Shown: positions 37,157-44,718 of the stretch, piece after piece
How positions within the stretch are numbered: the stretch's first letter is position 1
Layout of the letters: each line of letters starts with the position of its first letter
NCBI RefSeq assembly: GCF_014639155.1
Contig: NZ_BMFT01000001.1
Coordinates: forward strand, 2,542,001-2,606,000
Reading direction: 5' to 3'
Length of the DNA: 64,000 bases
Origin: Paenibacillus segetis
Lineage (GTDB): Bacteria > Bacillota > Bacilli > Paenibacillales > Paenibacillaceae
Position numbers and translations under genes: made by a program
Notes under the pieces: model-generated
Seen by the model: only the letters and a program-made list of their open reading frames with translations
What the model was told of the DNA's origin: nothing
Databases searched by the model: none

Positions 37157-37576
37157 TCAATTGTCTAGCTGTGCGGATTTGTCTGCCAAAAAAGACACAT
37201 CCCCGCTGTGTGAATATATGACATATTTCGCCCCGAGCCCTTTATAGACTAATCTTGGATTTAAAGATGTTGTAATAACAAAAATCGGTTTTCTCGTCCA
37301 AGTACGACACATTTGAATATATCGGCAACATAATGTTAGGCTACTTTCGAACAAATACACTTTGCCCACCGGAAAAGATGGTTGAATCCAAGTGTTCTGA
37401 TGATTTGTATCCACCAATACAAAACGCTCAATGCCCAATTCTTCTAGCCGATTTTTTCCTGCCTGATTGTTAGTTAACCCCGCAACCTTAATCCCTTTGA
37501 ATTTCAATAATTTAATGAAAAGTTCTCCTGCTTTTGTTGGTGCCCACACAAGTACATATTCATTTTGATCCGCCAT
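37157..37576 (-). CDS. Hypothetical protein at the head of the kdp operon
   Basis: 139 residues, soluble. The first half (YVLVWAPTKAGELFIKLL, then KVAGLTNN and IERFVLVDT) alternates strands and helices like a small nucleotide-binding Rossmann fold, without a clear GxGxxG. The C-terminal half has ARKPIF-like/ITTSLNPRLVYKGLGAKYVIYSHSGD. I do not recognise a family. It is first after the minus-strand c-di-AMP riboswitch and 16 bases before the 33-residue peptide, so it should share control with kdpFABC. Confidence 0.65.
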   Translation of the reverse strand: MADQNEYVLVWAPTKAGELFIKLLKFKGIKVAGLTNNQAGKNRLEELGIERFVLVDTNHQNTWIQPSFPVGKVYLFESSLTLCCRYIQMCRTWTRKPIFVITTSLNPRLVYKGLGAKYVIYSHSGDVSFLADKSAQLDN

Positions 37577-37731
37577 ATCTATCTTTTCCCCTTCTCAAGT
37601 ACATAAGGAGGCAACGAAAATCTCCGAACGATCTTGTGACCATCGTCATTTTCGGACACAGTCTGAATATAGCTGCATCGCGTCATTAGACGTTACCTTT
37701 ACATCCATTTTTCATAAAAAGGTACAGTAAA

Positions 37732-37759
37732 GAGCCACAGAGGAAATCCTCTGTGACTC
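37732..37759 (-). terminator. Expression-platform terminator of the kdp riboswitch
   Basis: A perfect CACAGAGGA / TCCTCTGTG stem (37736-37744 with 37747-37755), extended by GAG/CTC, lies just after the riboswitch aptamer on the minus strand. It is followed by TTTACTGTACCTTTTT. Likely the terminator formed when ligand is bound. Confidence 0.7.
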
Positions 37760-37774
37760 TACATGGGGTCACAT

Positions 37775-37965
37775 TGCACTCATCCTCTCTCCATACGCTT
37801 ACGAGGTTAGCTGTCGGATTCGGGCAGTGAGAGTTGCCCTACCTGTATAAATGCAAATTGCCTCACATTCTACAGGATTCACCCCATAACTGACTTCCGA
37901 CTCTCACATCGGTAGTCAATTGTTGGTTCCCCCGCTTTCCTTAACGGAAATTAAGCGGATCAAAT
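37775..37965 (-). promoter_or_regulatory. c-di-AMP riboswitch (ydaO/yuaA class) before the kdp operon
   Basis: On the minus strand the class landmarks appear in order: GCGGGGGAACC (37925-37935), GGGGTGAATCC (37875-37885), TAGGGCAACTCTC (about 37830-37842), CCGAATCCGACAGCTAACC (about 37806-37824) and TCGTAAGCG (37797-37805). This class binds cyclic di-AMP and usually shuts off K+ uptake and wall genes when the ligand is high. The downstream genes are kdpFABC, a fitting target. Confidence 0.92.
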
Positions 37966-37993
37966 ATTCAGTTATGTTATGGAAACAGGTGTA

Positions 37994-38023
37994 ATCATAC
38001 TCTCTAAGCAGATTTCTTGTAAA
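37994..38023 (-). promoter_or_regulatory. Promoter of the kdp riboswitch transcript
   Basis: TTTACA (38018-38023) and TATGAT (37994-37999) with an 18-base spacer on the minus strand, about 30 bases before the aptamer. Confidence 0.55.
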
Positions 38024-38336
38024 ATGCGTTCCTTGGCAAAAAAAAGCAAAATCGAAACCAAATACATATTGGATAACGCTTACTTACTATCTAATCTCTT
38101 TATATCTCTTGTTTTCACAGTTCTAAGGCATTTATCGAATAAACCTCAATTATTGTGATTACTACTTTTCAGGAGTGAAAAATTAGCTATCTGCATATCA
38201 GAAGTAAAGAAATCAAGAAACCGAGCTTGAGGAAGATAGAAGCCTTGTATAAGGCCACAAATGTGCTTTTAGTCACTTTTTCTTCTGTTGCTGACCGAAT
38301 TTGGCTTAACTACGGCCAATAAGATATCTTTTGTTT

Positions 38337-38365
38337 TTTACAAGGGAATCAAGAAATAGTATCAT
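38337..38365 (+). promoter_or_regulatory. Promoter of the plus-strand riboswitch transcript
   Basis: TTTACA (38337-38342), 17-base spacer, TATCAT (38360-38365). The aptamer begins about 25-40 bases downstream. The 310 bases between the two divergent promoters hold no gene that I can support. Confidence 0.6.
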
Positions 38366-38379
38366 TCTGATGAAACACA

Positions 38380-38530
38380 CGCTGAATTCCTGCAACCGCG
38401 GGAAACGGGGGAACCATCAGGCCGAGCTGGCCTACTTGGGGTGAATCCGACGGAGAATGATTAGTTCTCATGAGGTAGGGCGACTCTCACGGCCCGAATC
38501 CGACAGCTAACCTCGTAAGCCATAGAGAGA
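38380..38530 (+). promoter_or_regulatory. c-di-AMP riboswitch (ydaO/yuaA class), plus strand
   Basis: Landmarks in order: ACGGGGGAACC (38405-38415), TTGGGGTGAATCC (38436-38448), TAGGGCGACTCTC (38476-38488), GCCCGAATCCGACAGCTAACC (about 38492-38512), TCGTAAGC (38513-38520). It closely resembles the divergent copy in the core motifs but differs in the peripheral stems, so it is not a recent exact duplicate. It leads to the sigma-like gene at 38699. Confidence 0.92.
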
Positions 38531-38578
38531 GACCCTTGATTTGCCACGCATTTGCGCCAGGCTTATTTGTACCTGAAT

Positions 38579-38621
38579 CCGCAAACTGCAGCAGAGGTCC
38601 TCCTCTGTCTGCGGTTTTTTT
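38579..38621 (+). terminator. Expression-platform terminator of the plus-strand riboswitch
   Basis: CCGCA...TGCGG outer stem with CAGAGG/CCTCTG inner stem (38579-38614), then seven T. It lies between the aptamer and the sigma-like gene, so ligand binding should reduce that gene's expression. Confidence 0.8.
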
Positions 38622-38698
38622 GTTACTCCAAATGAACGAGCATACTTCTCGTTGCTATAAGTTAACAATCAACCTGTTATTTTGGAAAGGAATATAAG

Positions 38699-39196
38699 AT
38701 GATGACTACTCATTTGATTAACAAACACCCATTCAACAATAGGAAATATGTCCATTACGTAAAAATGTACGCAGATTCTCTATACGCCCTTAGTTATTTG
38801 TTGTTGGAGGACAACACAGCTGCAGAACAAGTAACTACAAATACCTTCCTGGAGCTCTGTGAACCTTTTGCTCAAGATAATTGGGATCCTAAAACATTTT
38901 CATTACATGCTTATCAAAGCTGTATTCGTCAATGCACTGAACGGGTGGTAGATGTAGATAGACAGCTTCTTTCTCCTGATACTCCAACGTTGGACGAAAA
39001 AGCACTGGAATTTCTATGGTATGGATTGAAGCTTCCACTTATCGAAATATCAGTCATTCTTAGTAACAGTATTCCTACATTAAAGGAACAGCTCATCATG
39101 ATACGTGAACGGGCAAGAGTTAAAGCAAGTACGATGCAGGTCCTGCCACGTAAAAATCTTGATCAAATAAGACTTGTCAACCTTGCGCAAAAGTAA
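38699..39196 (+). CDS. Sigma-factor-like protein under riboswitch control
   Basis: 165 residues. Residues 18-90 resemble ECF sigma region 2 (YALSYLLLEDNTAAEQV then TFLELCEPF), and 115-155 resemble region 4 (FLWYGLKLPLIEISVILSN then TLKEQLIMIRERAR). The linker is short and both regions are degenerate: the usual DxxQE and WLYxIARN patterns are altered. GGAAAGGAA lies upstream of ATG-ATG at 38699. It may be a divergent sigma factor, or a sigma-fold protein acting otherwise. No anti-sigma gene is adjacent. Confidence 0.65.
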   Translation: MMTTHLINKHPFNNRKYVHYVKMYADSLYALSYLLLEDNTAAEQVTTNTFLELCEPFAQDNWDPKTFSLHAYQSCIRQCTERVVDVDRQLLSPDTPTLDEKALEFLWYGLKLPLIEISVILSNSIPTLKEQLIMIRERARVKASTMQVLPRKNLDQIRLVNLAQK

Positions 39197-39240
39197 AAGG
39201 GTATCCCCTAAGCCATTTACATGACTTAAGGAATACCCTT
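39197..39240. terminator. Bidirectional terminator between the sigma-like gene and hrtA
   Basis: AAGGGTAT / ATACCCTT (39197-39204 with 39233-39240), extended by CCTTAAG-like inner pairing. On the minus strand TTTTACTTTT follows. Confidence 0.75.
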
Positions 39241-39250
39241 GATCAAACTT

Positions 39251-39922
39251 TTATACTAACACGCCATCCTTCAAGTGTAACACACGATCACACCACTCCA
39301 ACATTCGTTCGTCATGTGTGACCATGACAGCAGATTTACCTTCTGCCTTCACTTCATCAGCTATCATTTGCACCACTTGTCTACCCCGCTTAAAATCCAA
39401 ACTTGCTGTTGGCTCATCGGCGAGTAGAATCGCTGGATTGTTCATCCATGCCCGTGCGATCGCCACACGTTGTTTCTCCCCACCAGATAACTTCTCAGGA
39501 TAATAATTGCGACGGTCCCATATATCCAGCCGTTTCAGCAACTGAGCCGCCCGATCTTTCGCTTCCTTGGCGTGCATCCCCGTTAGACTAGCAACGTATA
39601 ACAGTTGTTCCTGCACTTTTAAATACGGAAGTAAATTGGCACTTTGAAACATAAATCCAATTTTGTGCAAGCGGATCGATGTAAGTTCCTGTTTACTCTT
39701 TCCCGTCAGTGATTCTCCGTCTAGAACAATCTCTCCGCTTGTTGGACTCAGCAACGCCCCTGCGGTTGATAGGAATGTACTTTTACCCGATCCGGATGGA
39801 CCAAGAACCGCGATAAATTCTCCTTCATTAACCTCAAGATTTAGTTGATTAAGGATAGAGACGTTTAAATCCCCATCACCAAAAGTCTTTGTGACTTGAT
39901 TCATGATTAGTTTTGCACTCAT
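39251..39922 (-). CDS. hrtA: Heme-efflux-type ABC transporter ATP-binding protein
   Basis: 223 residues. Walker A GPSGSGKS (about 41-48), signature LSGGEKQRVAIARAW (about 144-158), Walker B ILLADEPTASLD (about 164-175), and switch His in MVTHDERML. The pair with the downstream-overlapping permease and the HssS-like kinase upstream indicates HrtA, which protects against toxic heme. Overlaps hrtB by 4 bases. Confidence 0.85.
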   Translation of the reverse strand: MSAKLIMNQVTKTFGDGDLNVSILNQLNLEVNEGEFIAVLGPSGSGKSTFLSTAGALLSPTSGEIVLDGESLTGKSKQELTSIRLHKIGFMFQSANLLPYLKVQEQLLYVASLTGMHAKEAKDRAAQLLKRLDIWDRRNYYPEKLSGGEKQRVAIARAWMNNPAILLADEPTASLDFKRGRQVVQMIADEVKAEGKSAVMVTHDERMLEWCDRVLHLKDGVLV

Positions 39923-41037
39923 GCTCCAACCCTCCCAATAGCTTCTAATGCATCTACTTTAGCAACCTGAGTTACTGATATCAGTGATCCTAATAAAGAC
40001 ATACCCACAAATAGACCACTTGTAGATAAAGCTGTAGATAGATTCATCTGGAATGGCATGGACTCAGGAAGGACTGAATTAACACCCCAAGTCAACAATA
40101 GACTTAAACTTAAACTTATAATGGATAAAATAAGTACTTGTCCAACAACACTTCTTGCCAAGTATGCCGTCTTGGTTCCCATCGCTTTTAGAATACCAAA
40201 CTGACTTGTCTTTTGAATCGTTATAACATAGAAGAAGACCGCAAGTACCAAAGCACCGATCACATAGAGGAAGGCAATCATCATCAAGAGTGATTTTTGC
40301 TCTTCTGCGTATCCCGGAATATTTGAAATAGCTTGCTTCTGGGTAACCACTTCCATTGAGCTAAGTTCATCAGATAGCTGCGTTACTTGATCAGATGTAA
40401 CATTTAAAGCGATCGCATTGAATAATGAAGATTTAAGTACCTCAGGGTCCATAGACATCTTCGCCTTCATCGCCTGCCAGTCATGAATATTCATATATAC
40501 AACCGGAGTATGACTATAAGACTGATTGTCAACAAAGCCTGTAACGGTCAATGTCATACCTGTCATTTGATCCTTAATGGTACTGCCAATTTTCAAGCCC
40601 GACTCGACCAACGTAGAATCTACAACGACATTGCCATTTTCTTCATTAGTGACTTTTTCCCCTTCCACAACTTTCGGTGAAAGTGCCCCCGCCATATCTA
40701 CTGCAAAGAAAGTAACATCACTTTTCGAATCAAGGTCATCAACTGTGATGGTACTCATTTGCATGGCAATAGGTGTCGCCTTCTCTTCTCCCACCAACGA
40801 ACGGACCTTATTCAAATCATCTTCGCCCAGTTGAGAACGTCTGAACTTTTGCTCCGCATCCCCCTGTAATACGAAATGATTATTTGGCATGCTTTGGATA
40901 GCTGAAATATTAGCGTCTGCTAACCCCTTCGCAAGTCCGGTTACGAACAGAACAAGAAAAGAGACTAATAACATAATAACTACAATAAAAATGTATCTAA
41001 CCTTCGAGTGGCGCATTTCTCTTAATGCTAAGAACAT
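39919..41037 (-). CDS. hrtB: Heme-efflux-type ABC transporter permease
   Basis: 372 residues of the FtsX/MacB-like class: one N-terminal helix (about 15-37), a large extracytoplasmic domain (38-240), and three C-terminal helices (about 250-360). The start (MFLALREMRHSKVRYIFI, then VTGLAKGLADANIS) resembles HrtB. With HrtA it is expected to expel excess heme from the membrane. A good AAGGAGGGA site and an HssR-like operator lie upstream. Confidence 0.82.
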   Translation of the reverse strand: MFLALREMRHSKVRYIFIVVIMLLVSFLVLFVTGLAKGLADANISAIQSMPNNHFVLQGDAEQKFRRSQLGEDDLNKVRSLVGEEKATPIAMQMSTITVDDLDSKSDVTFFAVDMAGALSPKVVEGEKVTNEENGNVVVDSTLVESGLKIGSTIKDQMTGMTLTVTGFVDNQSYSHTPVVYMNIHDWQAMKAKMSMDPEVLKSSLFNAIALNVTSDQVTQLSDELSSMEVVTQKQAISNIPGYAEEQKSLLMMIAFLYVIGALVLAVFFYVITIQKTSQFGILKAMGTKTAYLARSVVGQVLILSIISLSLSLLLTWGVNSVLPESMPFQMNLSTALSTSGLFVGMSLLGSLISVTQVAKVDALEAIGRVGA

Positions 41038-41078
41038 TCAATTTCCCTCCTTATCTCTATGTCATTAGTTTAGGAGGG

Positions 41079-41099
41079 AATGATGAACGGAATATGAAT
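41079..41099 (-). promoter_or_regulatory. Probable HssR operator upstream of hrtB
   Basis: On the minus strand ATTCATATT, CC, GTTCATCATT form an imperfect direct repeat. It matches the staphylococcal HssR site GTTCATATT-N2-GTTCATATT in 15 of 18 positions or close to it, with the same 2-base spacer. It lies about 45 bases before hrtB. Confidence 0.6.
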
Positions 41100-41143
41100 A
41101 ACAAATTACAATTTACAAATTACAAATTACGATGACTTTTGAA

Positions 41144-42523
41144 TTACCTTTTATAAGGTAAAATGACCTTAAAGATGGTCCCTTCCCCTACCTTGCTTGT
41201 GACTTGAATACTCCCTTTATGAACTTTAACAATTTTTTGCACAATGGATAACCCAAGCCCTGTACCGTTAGTTTCACGGGTGCGCACCCGATCCGCTTTA
41301 TAGAATCGATCAAAAATGTTCGGCAAGTCCTCTTCTGCAATGCCCTCACCTGTATCAGATACGGAAATGATGCATTGCTCCCCTTGAACCTCTGCTGAAA
41401 TCGTTACCTTACCGCCTGCTGGTGTATGTTTGATTGCATTCGTTATAAGATTCATCCATACCTGATGTACTAAATCTTCATCCGCATAAAGATATATATC
41501 TGGCACACTTAATTTCAGAAATAATTCTTTATCCGTAAGCTTCCACTCCATAATTTGAGCGACTTGACGAATCTGCGTACGTAAATTAAATCTCTTCACA
41601 TGCAATGCATTAGAATCATAATCCAATGTCGATAAAGTGAGTAATTGTTTGCTGAGTAACGATAAACGTCTGCTCTCCTCCTCTATGATCGAAAGGTAAT
41701 GGACCCTTTGGTCCTGTGCTATAGAATGATCCTTTAGGGTTGTAGCAAAACCCTGAATTGAGGTGAGTGGAGATTCAATTTCATGCGACACGTTAGCAAC
41801 AAACTCCTGTCTCGCCCTTTCAGTCCGCTCTAGTTCTTGACTCATAATTGTAAAGTGTTCCGCTAATTGCCCTATCTCATCACGTCTGCGTGTTTGCACT
41901 TTCAGGTTATACTTCCCCTTGGCAATATCTTGGGTAGCTTTAGTAAGACGTGTAATCGGTCTAACGATATGAAGTGTGCTAATCATCAAGAAGAGCAAAC
42001 TGAATAATACTGCCGCTCCTAACAAAAGCGCGAAGAACACCCTGAGTTCACCAAACTGTACATTCGCATCAGGACGCATAAACATGGCATAAGTTCTATT
42101 ATCGATCTGAACAGGTACACCTATCGCATTTTCTATTTCACTATCAAAAAAACCTGTAATAAACAAATTCGCTTTATACTCAGCAACGCCATGAAATATA
42201 TTTCCGTCCAATACATGCTGTAATTGCTCTTGTTTCAAATTATAGCTTTTAAAGGGATTACCGAAAAAGCGCTCGTCCCCCTTATTATCGGTTAAATATA
42301 TTCGATATCCTAACGAAGCAGCATTACTGAGATATTCATCGATAGAATTAGGATGCTCTTCACTGAATTTCTGAAGATTTAAGGCCATTTGCGTTAATTT
42401 ATCATCATTTTGAGGTTTGATCTTTACATGATAATAGCCATTCGATAACAAAAATCCGAGCAGAAAGCTCACCACGATCATGGAGCAAAAAAGAATACAC
42501 ATCCGTGCATATAACGACTTCAT
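41144..42523 (-). CDS. hssS: Heme-sensing histidine kinase HssS-like
   Basis: 459 residues, close to S. aureus HssS. Two membrane helices (about 9-28 and 162-184) flank an extracytoplasmic sensor domain with GFFDSEIENAIGVPV and MFMRPDANVQFGE, both recognisable in HssS. HAMP 185-237, phosphorylated H247 in NVSHEIESPL, then the ATPase domain with NAIKHTPAGG, DTGEGI and GLGLSI. It should phosphorylate HssR in response to heme. Overlaps hssR by 4 bases. The AT-rich stretch downstream (41101-41130) has repeated ACAAATTAC. Confidence 0.87.
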   Translation of the reverse strand: MKSLYARMCILFCSMIVVSFLLGFLLSNGYYHVKIKPQNDDKLTQMALNLQKFSEEHPNSIDEYLSNAASLGYRIYLTDNKGDERFFGNPFKSYNLKQEQLQHVLDGNIFHGVAEYKANLFITGFFDSEIENAIGVPVQIDNRTYAMFMRPDANVQFGELRVFFALLLGAAVLFSLLFLMISTLHIVRPITRLTKATQDIAKGKYNLKVQTRRRDEIGQLAEHFTIMSQELERTERARQEFVANVSHEIESPLTSIQGFATTLKDHSIAQDQRVHYLSIIEEESRRLSLLSKQLLTLSTLDYDSNALHVKRFNLRTQIRQVAQIMEWKLTDKELFLKLSVPDIYLYADEDLVHQVWMNLITNAIKHTPAGGKVTISAEVQGEQCIISVSDTGEGIAEEDLPNIFDRFYKADRVRTRETNGTGLGLSIVQKIVKVHKGSIQVTSKVGEGTIFKVILPYKR

Positions 42524-43206
42524 GTATTCACCAGCTCCATTTTGTATCCAACACCTCTAACGGTACGAATAATGAAGCTGTCCTCGTAATCTGCGAATCT
42601 TCCCCGCAATCTTTTGATGTGTACATCCACCGTACGTTCATCACCTTCATAATCAAATCCCCACACCAGCTCAATCAATTCACTTCTTGAAAATAACCGA
42701 CCAGGAAACTGAGCTAATTGAGCCAGTAATTCGAACTCTTTGGCAGGGAGTAATAGAATATCTTTACCGTCTGTAACTTCATAATTTTTACGATCGATCA
42801 CAAGCTCTTTCAACCTGATTTTGTCTTCAAAAGCGACGGAATATCGGCGAAATAAAGCTCGAATCCTGAATAACAACTCATCAGGTTCAAAAGGTTTGGT
42901 TAAGTAGTCATCTGTTCCACGCAAATACCCTTGTTCCTTATCACTTAGTTGCTGCCGTGCCGTCAGTAAAATAATCGGAATATCGTAATTTTCGCGAATA
43001 TATTGGCAGAGCTCCAAGCCATCGATATGTGGCATCATCACATCAAGAATGGCCAGATCAACCGTGGTCTCTTTCATTTTATCTATAGCTTCTTTACCAT
43101 CCTTCGCTTCCAGGACAAAATAACCTTCATTCGTTAATACATGTCTTAATAAGGTACGAATATGTGGATCATCGTCTGCAATTAATAAATTTTTCACCTG
43201 GTCCAA
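42520..43206 (-). CDS. hssR: Response regulator HssR-like
   Basis: 228 residues of the OmpR family. Receiver domain with acidic DDD at 11-13, phosphorylated D55 in AILDVMMP and Lys of TKPF, then a winged-helix DNA-binding domain (about 130-225; RTVDVHIKRLRGRF, IRTVRGVGYKM). Paired with the HssS-like kinase it is expected to activate hrtBA, whose promoter region carries a matching repeat. Confidence 0.87.
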   Translation of the reverse strand: MDQVKNLLIADDDPHIRTLLRHVLTNEGYFVLEAKDGKEAIDKMKETTVDLAILDVMMPHIDGLELCQYIRENYDIPIILLTARQQLSDKEQGYLRGTDDYLTKPFEPDELLFRIRALFRRYSVAFEDKIRLKELVIDRKNYEVTDGKDILLLPAKEFELLAQLAQFPGRLFSRSELIELVWGFDYEGDERTVDVHIKRLRGRFADYEDSFIIRTVRGVGYKMELVNT

Positions 43207-43420
43207 CTCCTAACAAACTATATATTCCTGACACGTAATATCACTGTTCTTTAGTTTAACTTATATCTCTACATTTTCAAAAGCTAATTCGCACCTGTTA
43301 AATTTTCAATCAAAGTGTAAGCGATGATTATATGACTTTATATAAAGCTGGATTATTCTCCGCAGAAGAGCTTTATCGGATTCGATTACAAGGATTAGCT
43401 TCTATTCGAAAATAGGACAA

Positions 43421-43468
43421 AAAAAAGACCACTTCTTCGCGAAGTGGTCACCGCTTATTTAGAGCGGT
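43421..43468 (-). terminator. Tandem hairpins ending the tyrA transcript
   Basis: On the minus strand a first hairpin (ACCGCT/AGCGGT, 43450-43455 with 43463-43468) is followed at once by a 9-bp stem (GACCACTTC/GAAGTGGTC, 43427-43435 with 43441-43449) and a run of eight T. The rest of 43207-43598 holds only a doubtful 27-codon plus-strand frame. Confidence 0.8.
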
Positions 43469-43567
43469 AATTATTGGATAGGAGTGGAGAGAAACCATAC
43501 TGTAGTTCTATTATATTGTATACGTTTTCATTCTGTCAACACATTTTTATTAGCGCTTACATTCCTT

Positions 43568-43595
43568 GATACAAGGCCATTTCTGGCCTTGTATC
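43568..43595 (-). other. Perfect 12-bp hairpin just after tyrA
   Basis: GATACAAGGCCA and TGGCCTTGTATC flank a TTTC loop, starting 4 bases past the tyrA stop. No U-tract follows, so it is probably an RNA 3'-end stabiliser rather than the terminator, which lies 120 bases on. Confidence 0.6.
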
Positions 43596-43598
43596 TAT

Positions 43599-44693
43599 TT
43601 ACATATGAACCGTATATCCAAGAGTCTGAAGATGCTCTTTGGCCCTCTCCATCTCGCCTTCATTTCTGAAGGATAGACGCATAACACCAGGTACATCTTC
43701 CCGGCTCTCAATGATCTGAATGTTACTTAGGTTAATCTTACGAACACCCAGTTCGGTTGCAATTTGGCCGATAATACCAGGATGGTCAGGAACATCAATA
43801 TAAATATCAAAGAGCGATGTTATAGCACCCTTACGTCGTTCAGGAAGTTCACTGCGGAACAGATTTGCTTTTTCAAACGCCTTTTCGATTCCAGGACCAT
43901 CCATTCCTTCTAGCATAGAGATAAATCCGCCAACTTCCTGATTCCAATCTCGCAGTAATGATAACAACACATCACGGTTACTAAGAAGAATATCCCGCCA
44001 AATGATGGGATCACTTGAGGCGATACGAGTAATATCCCGGAACCCCCCCGCAGCTAACATACGGTAAAGTTCATTGTTCTCGTTGTAATCGCGAACCTGA
44101 TTAACTAAGGCTACCGCGATAATATGTGGTAAATGGCTAATAGCGCCAACGATTTCGTCGTGAAGCATCGGCTCGACTCTGACGATTTGTGCTCTTGTAT
44201 ACGTCAGTAGTTGCTCCAACCGAACATAAGCCTCTTCAGGTACTTCTGGAGACGGTGTTAATACGTAGAAGGCATTCTCAAATAACAATGAAGTAGCAGC
44301 ATCTACGCCAGAACGCTCTGAACCAGCCATTGGATGGCCGCCGATGAAATGGACACCGGGATGGGAGAAACCTTGAGCACAGGAAGCCACTGCTGCCTTT
44401 GTACTACCTACATCTGTAATAATACATCCTTGCTTCAACGGAAGCTGAGTTAACTGCTTTAGGTAAGACTCTAGATTACCCACAGGTACACATAAAAAAA
44501 TAAAATCGGCATCACATGCCGCTTCTTCCATAGAAAGAGTCGCGGCATCTACGACGCCGCGCTCCATAATTCTTGTCATGGATTCAGGTCTATGGCTATG
44601 TCCGATTACCGTAATGCCAGGCTTTCCCTTCAGACATAGTGCCAATGAACCACCGATCAATCCTACTCCAAATATTGCGACTTTTGTTGTCAT
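43599..44693 (-). CDS. tyrA: Prephenate dehydrogenase with C-terminal ACT domain
   Basis: 364 residues. NAD-binding VGLIGGSLALCLKG near the start, then TDVGSTKAAV and FIGGHPMAGSERSGV, typical of TyrA. The last 70 residues (from about 292, DVPDHPGIIGQIATELG) are an ACT domain that likely binds tyrosine. Last gene of the trp-hisC-tyrA operon. The aroA-type EPSP synthase gene that follows tyrA in B. subtilis (called aroE there) is not present here. Confidence 0.95.
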   Translation of the reverse strand: MTTKVAIFGVGLIGGSLALCLKGKPGITVIGHSHRPESMTRIMERGVVDAATLSMEEAACDADFIFLCVPVGNLESYLKQLTQLPLKQGCIITDVGSTKAAVASCAQGFSHPGVHFIGGHPMAGSERSGVDAATSLLFENAFYVLTPSPEVPEEAYVRLEQLLTYTRAQIVRVEPMLHDEIVGAISHLPHIIAVALVNQVRDYNENNELYRMLAAGGFRDITRIASSDPIIWRDILLSNRDVLLSLLRDWNQEVGGFISMLEGMDGPGIEKAFEKANLFRSELPERRKGAITSLFDIYIDVPDHPGIIGQIATELGVRKINLSNIQIIESREDVPGVMRLSFRNEGEMERAKEHLQTLGYTVHM

Positions 44694-44718
44694 ATTCCCT
44701 CACTCATTCTTTACTTAG

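Noticed and set aside
38165..38324. Open frame of about 45 codons between the two riboswitch promoters, ending in an IWLNYGQ sequence
   Set aside because: No ATG or GTG start and no ribosome binding site in frame; likely chance in a non-coding region.
43332..43415. 27-codon plus-strand frame beginning MTLYKAGLFSAEELYR
   Set aside because: Codes for a plausible-looking peptide but has no good ribosome binding site and runs into the terminator of the opposite strand; could be a gene remnant but I cannot support it.
43421..43490. T-box leader suspected from GGTGACCAC-like sequence near tyrA
   Set aside because: It lies downstream of tyrA, lacks the T-box core sequence and is better explained as two tandem terminator hairpins.
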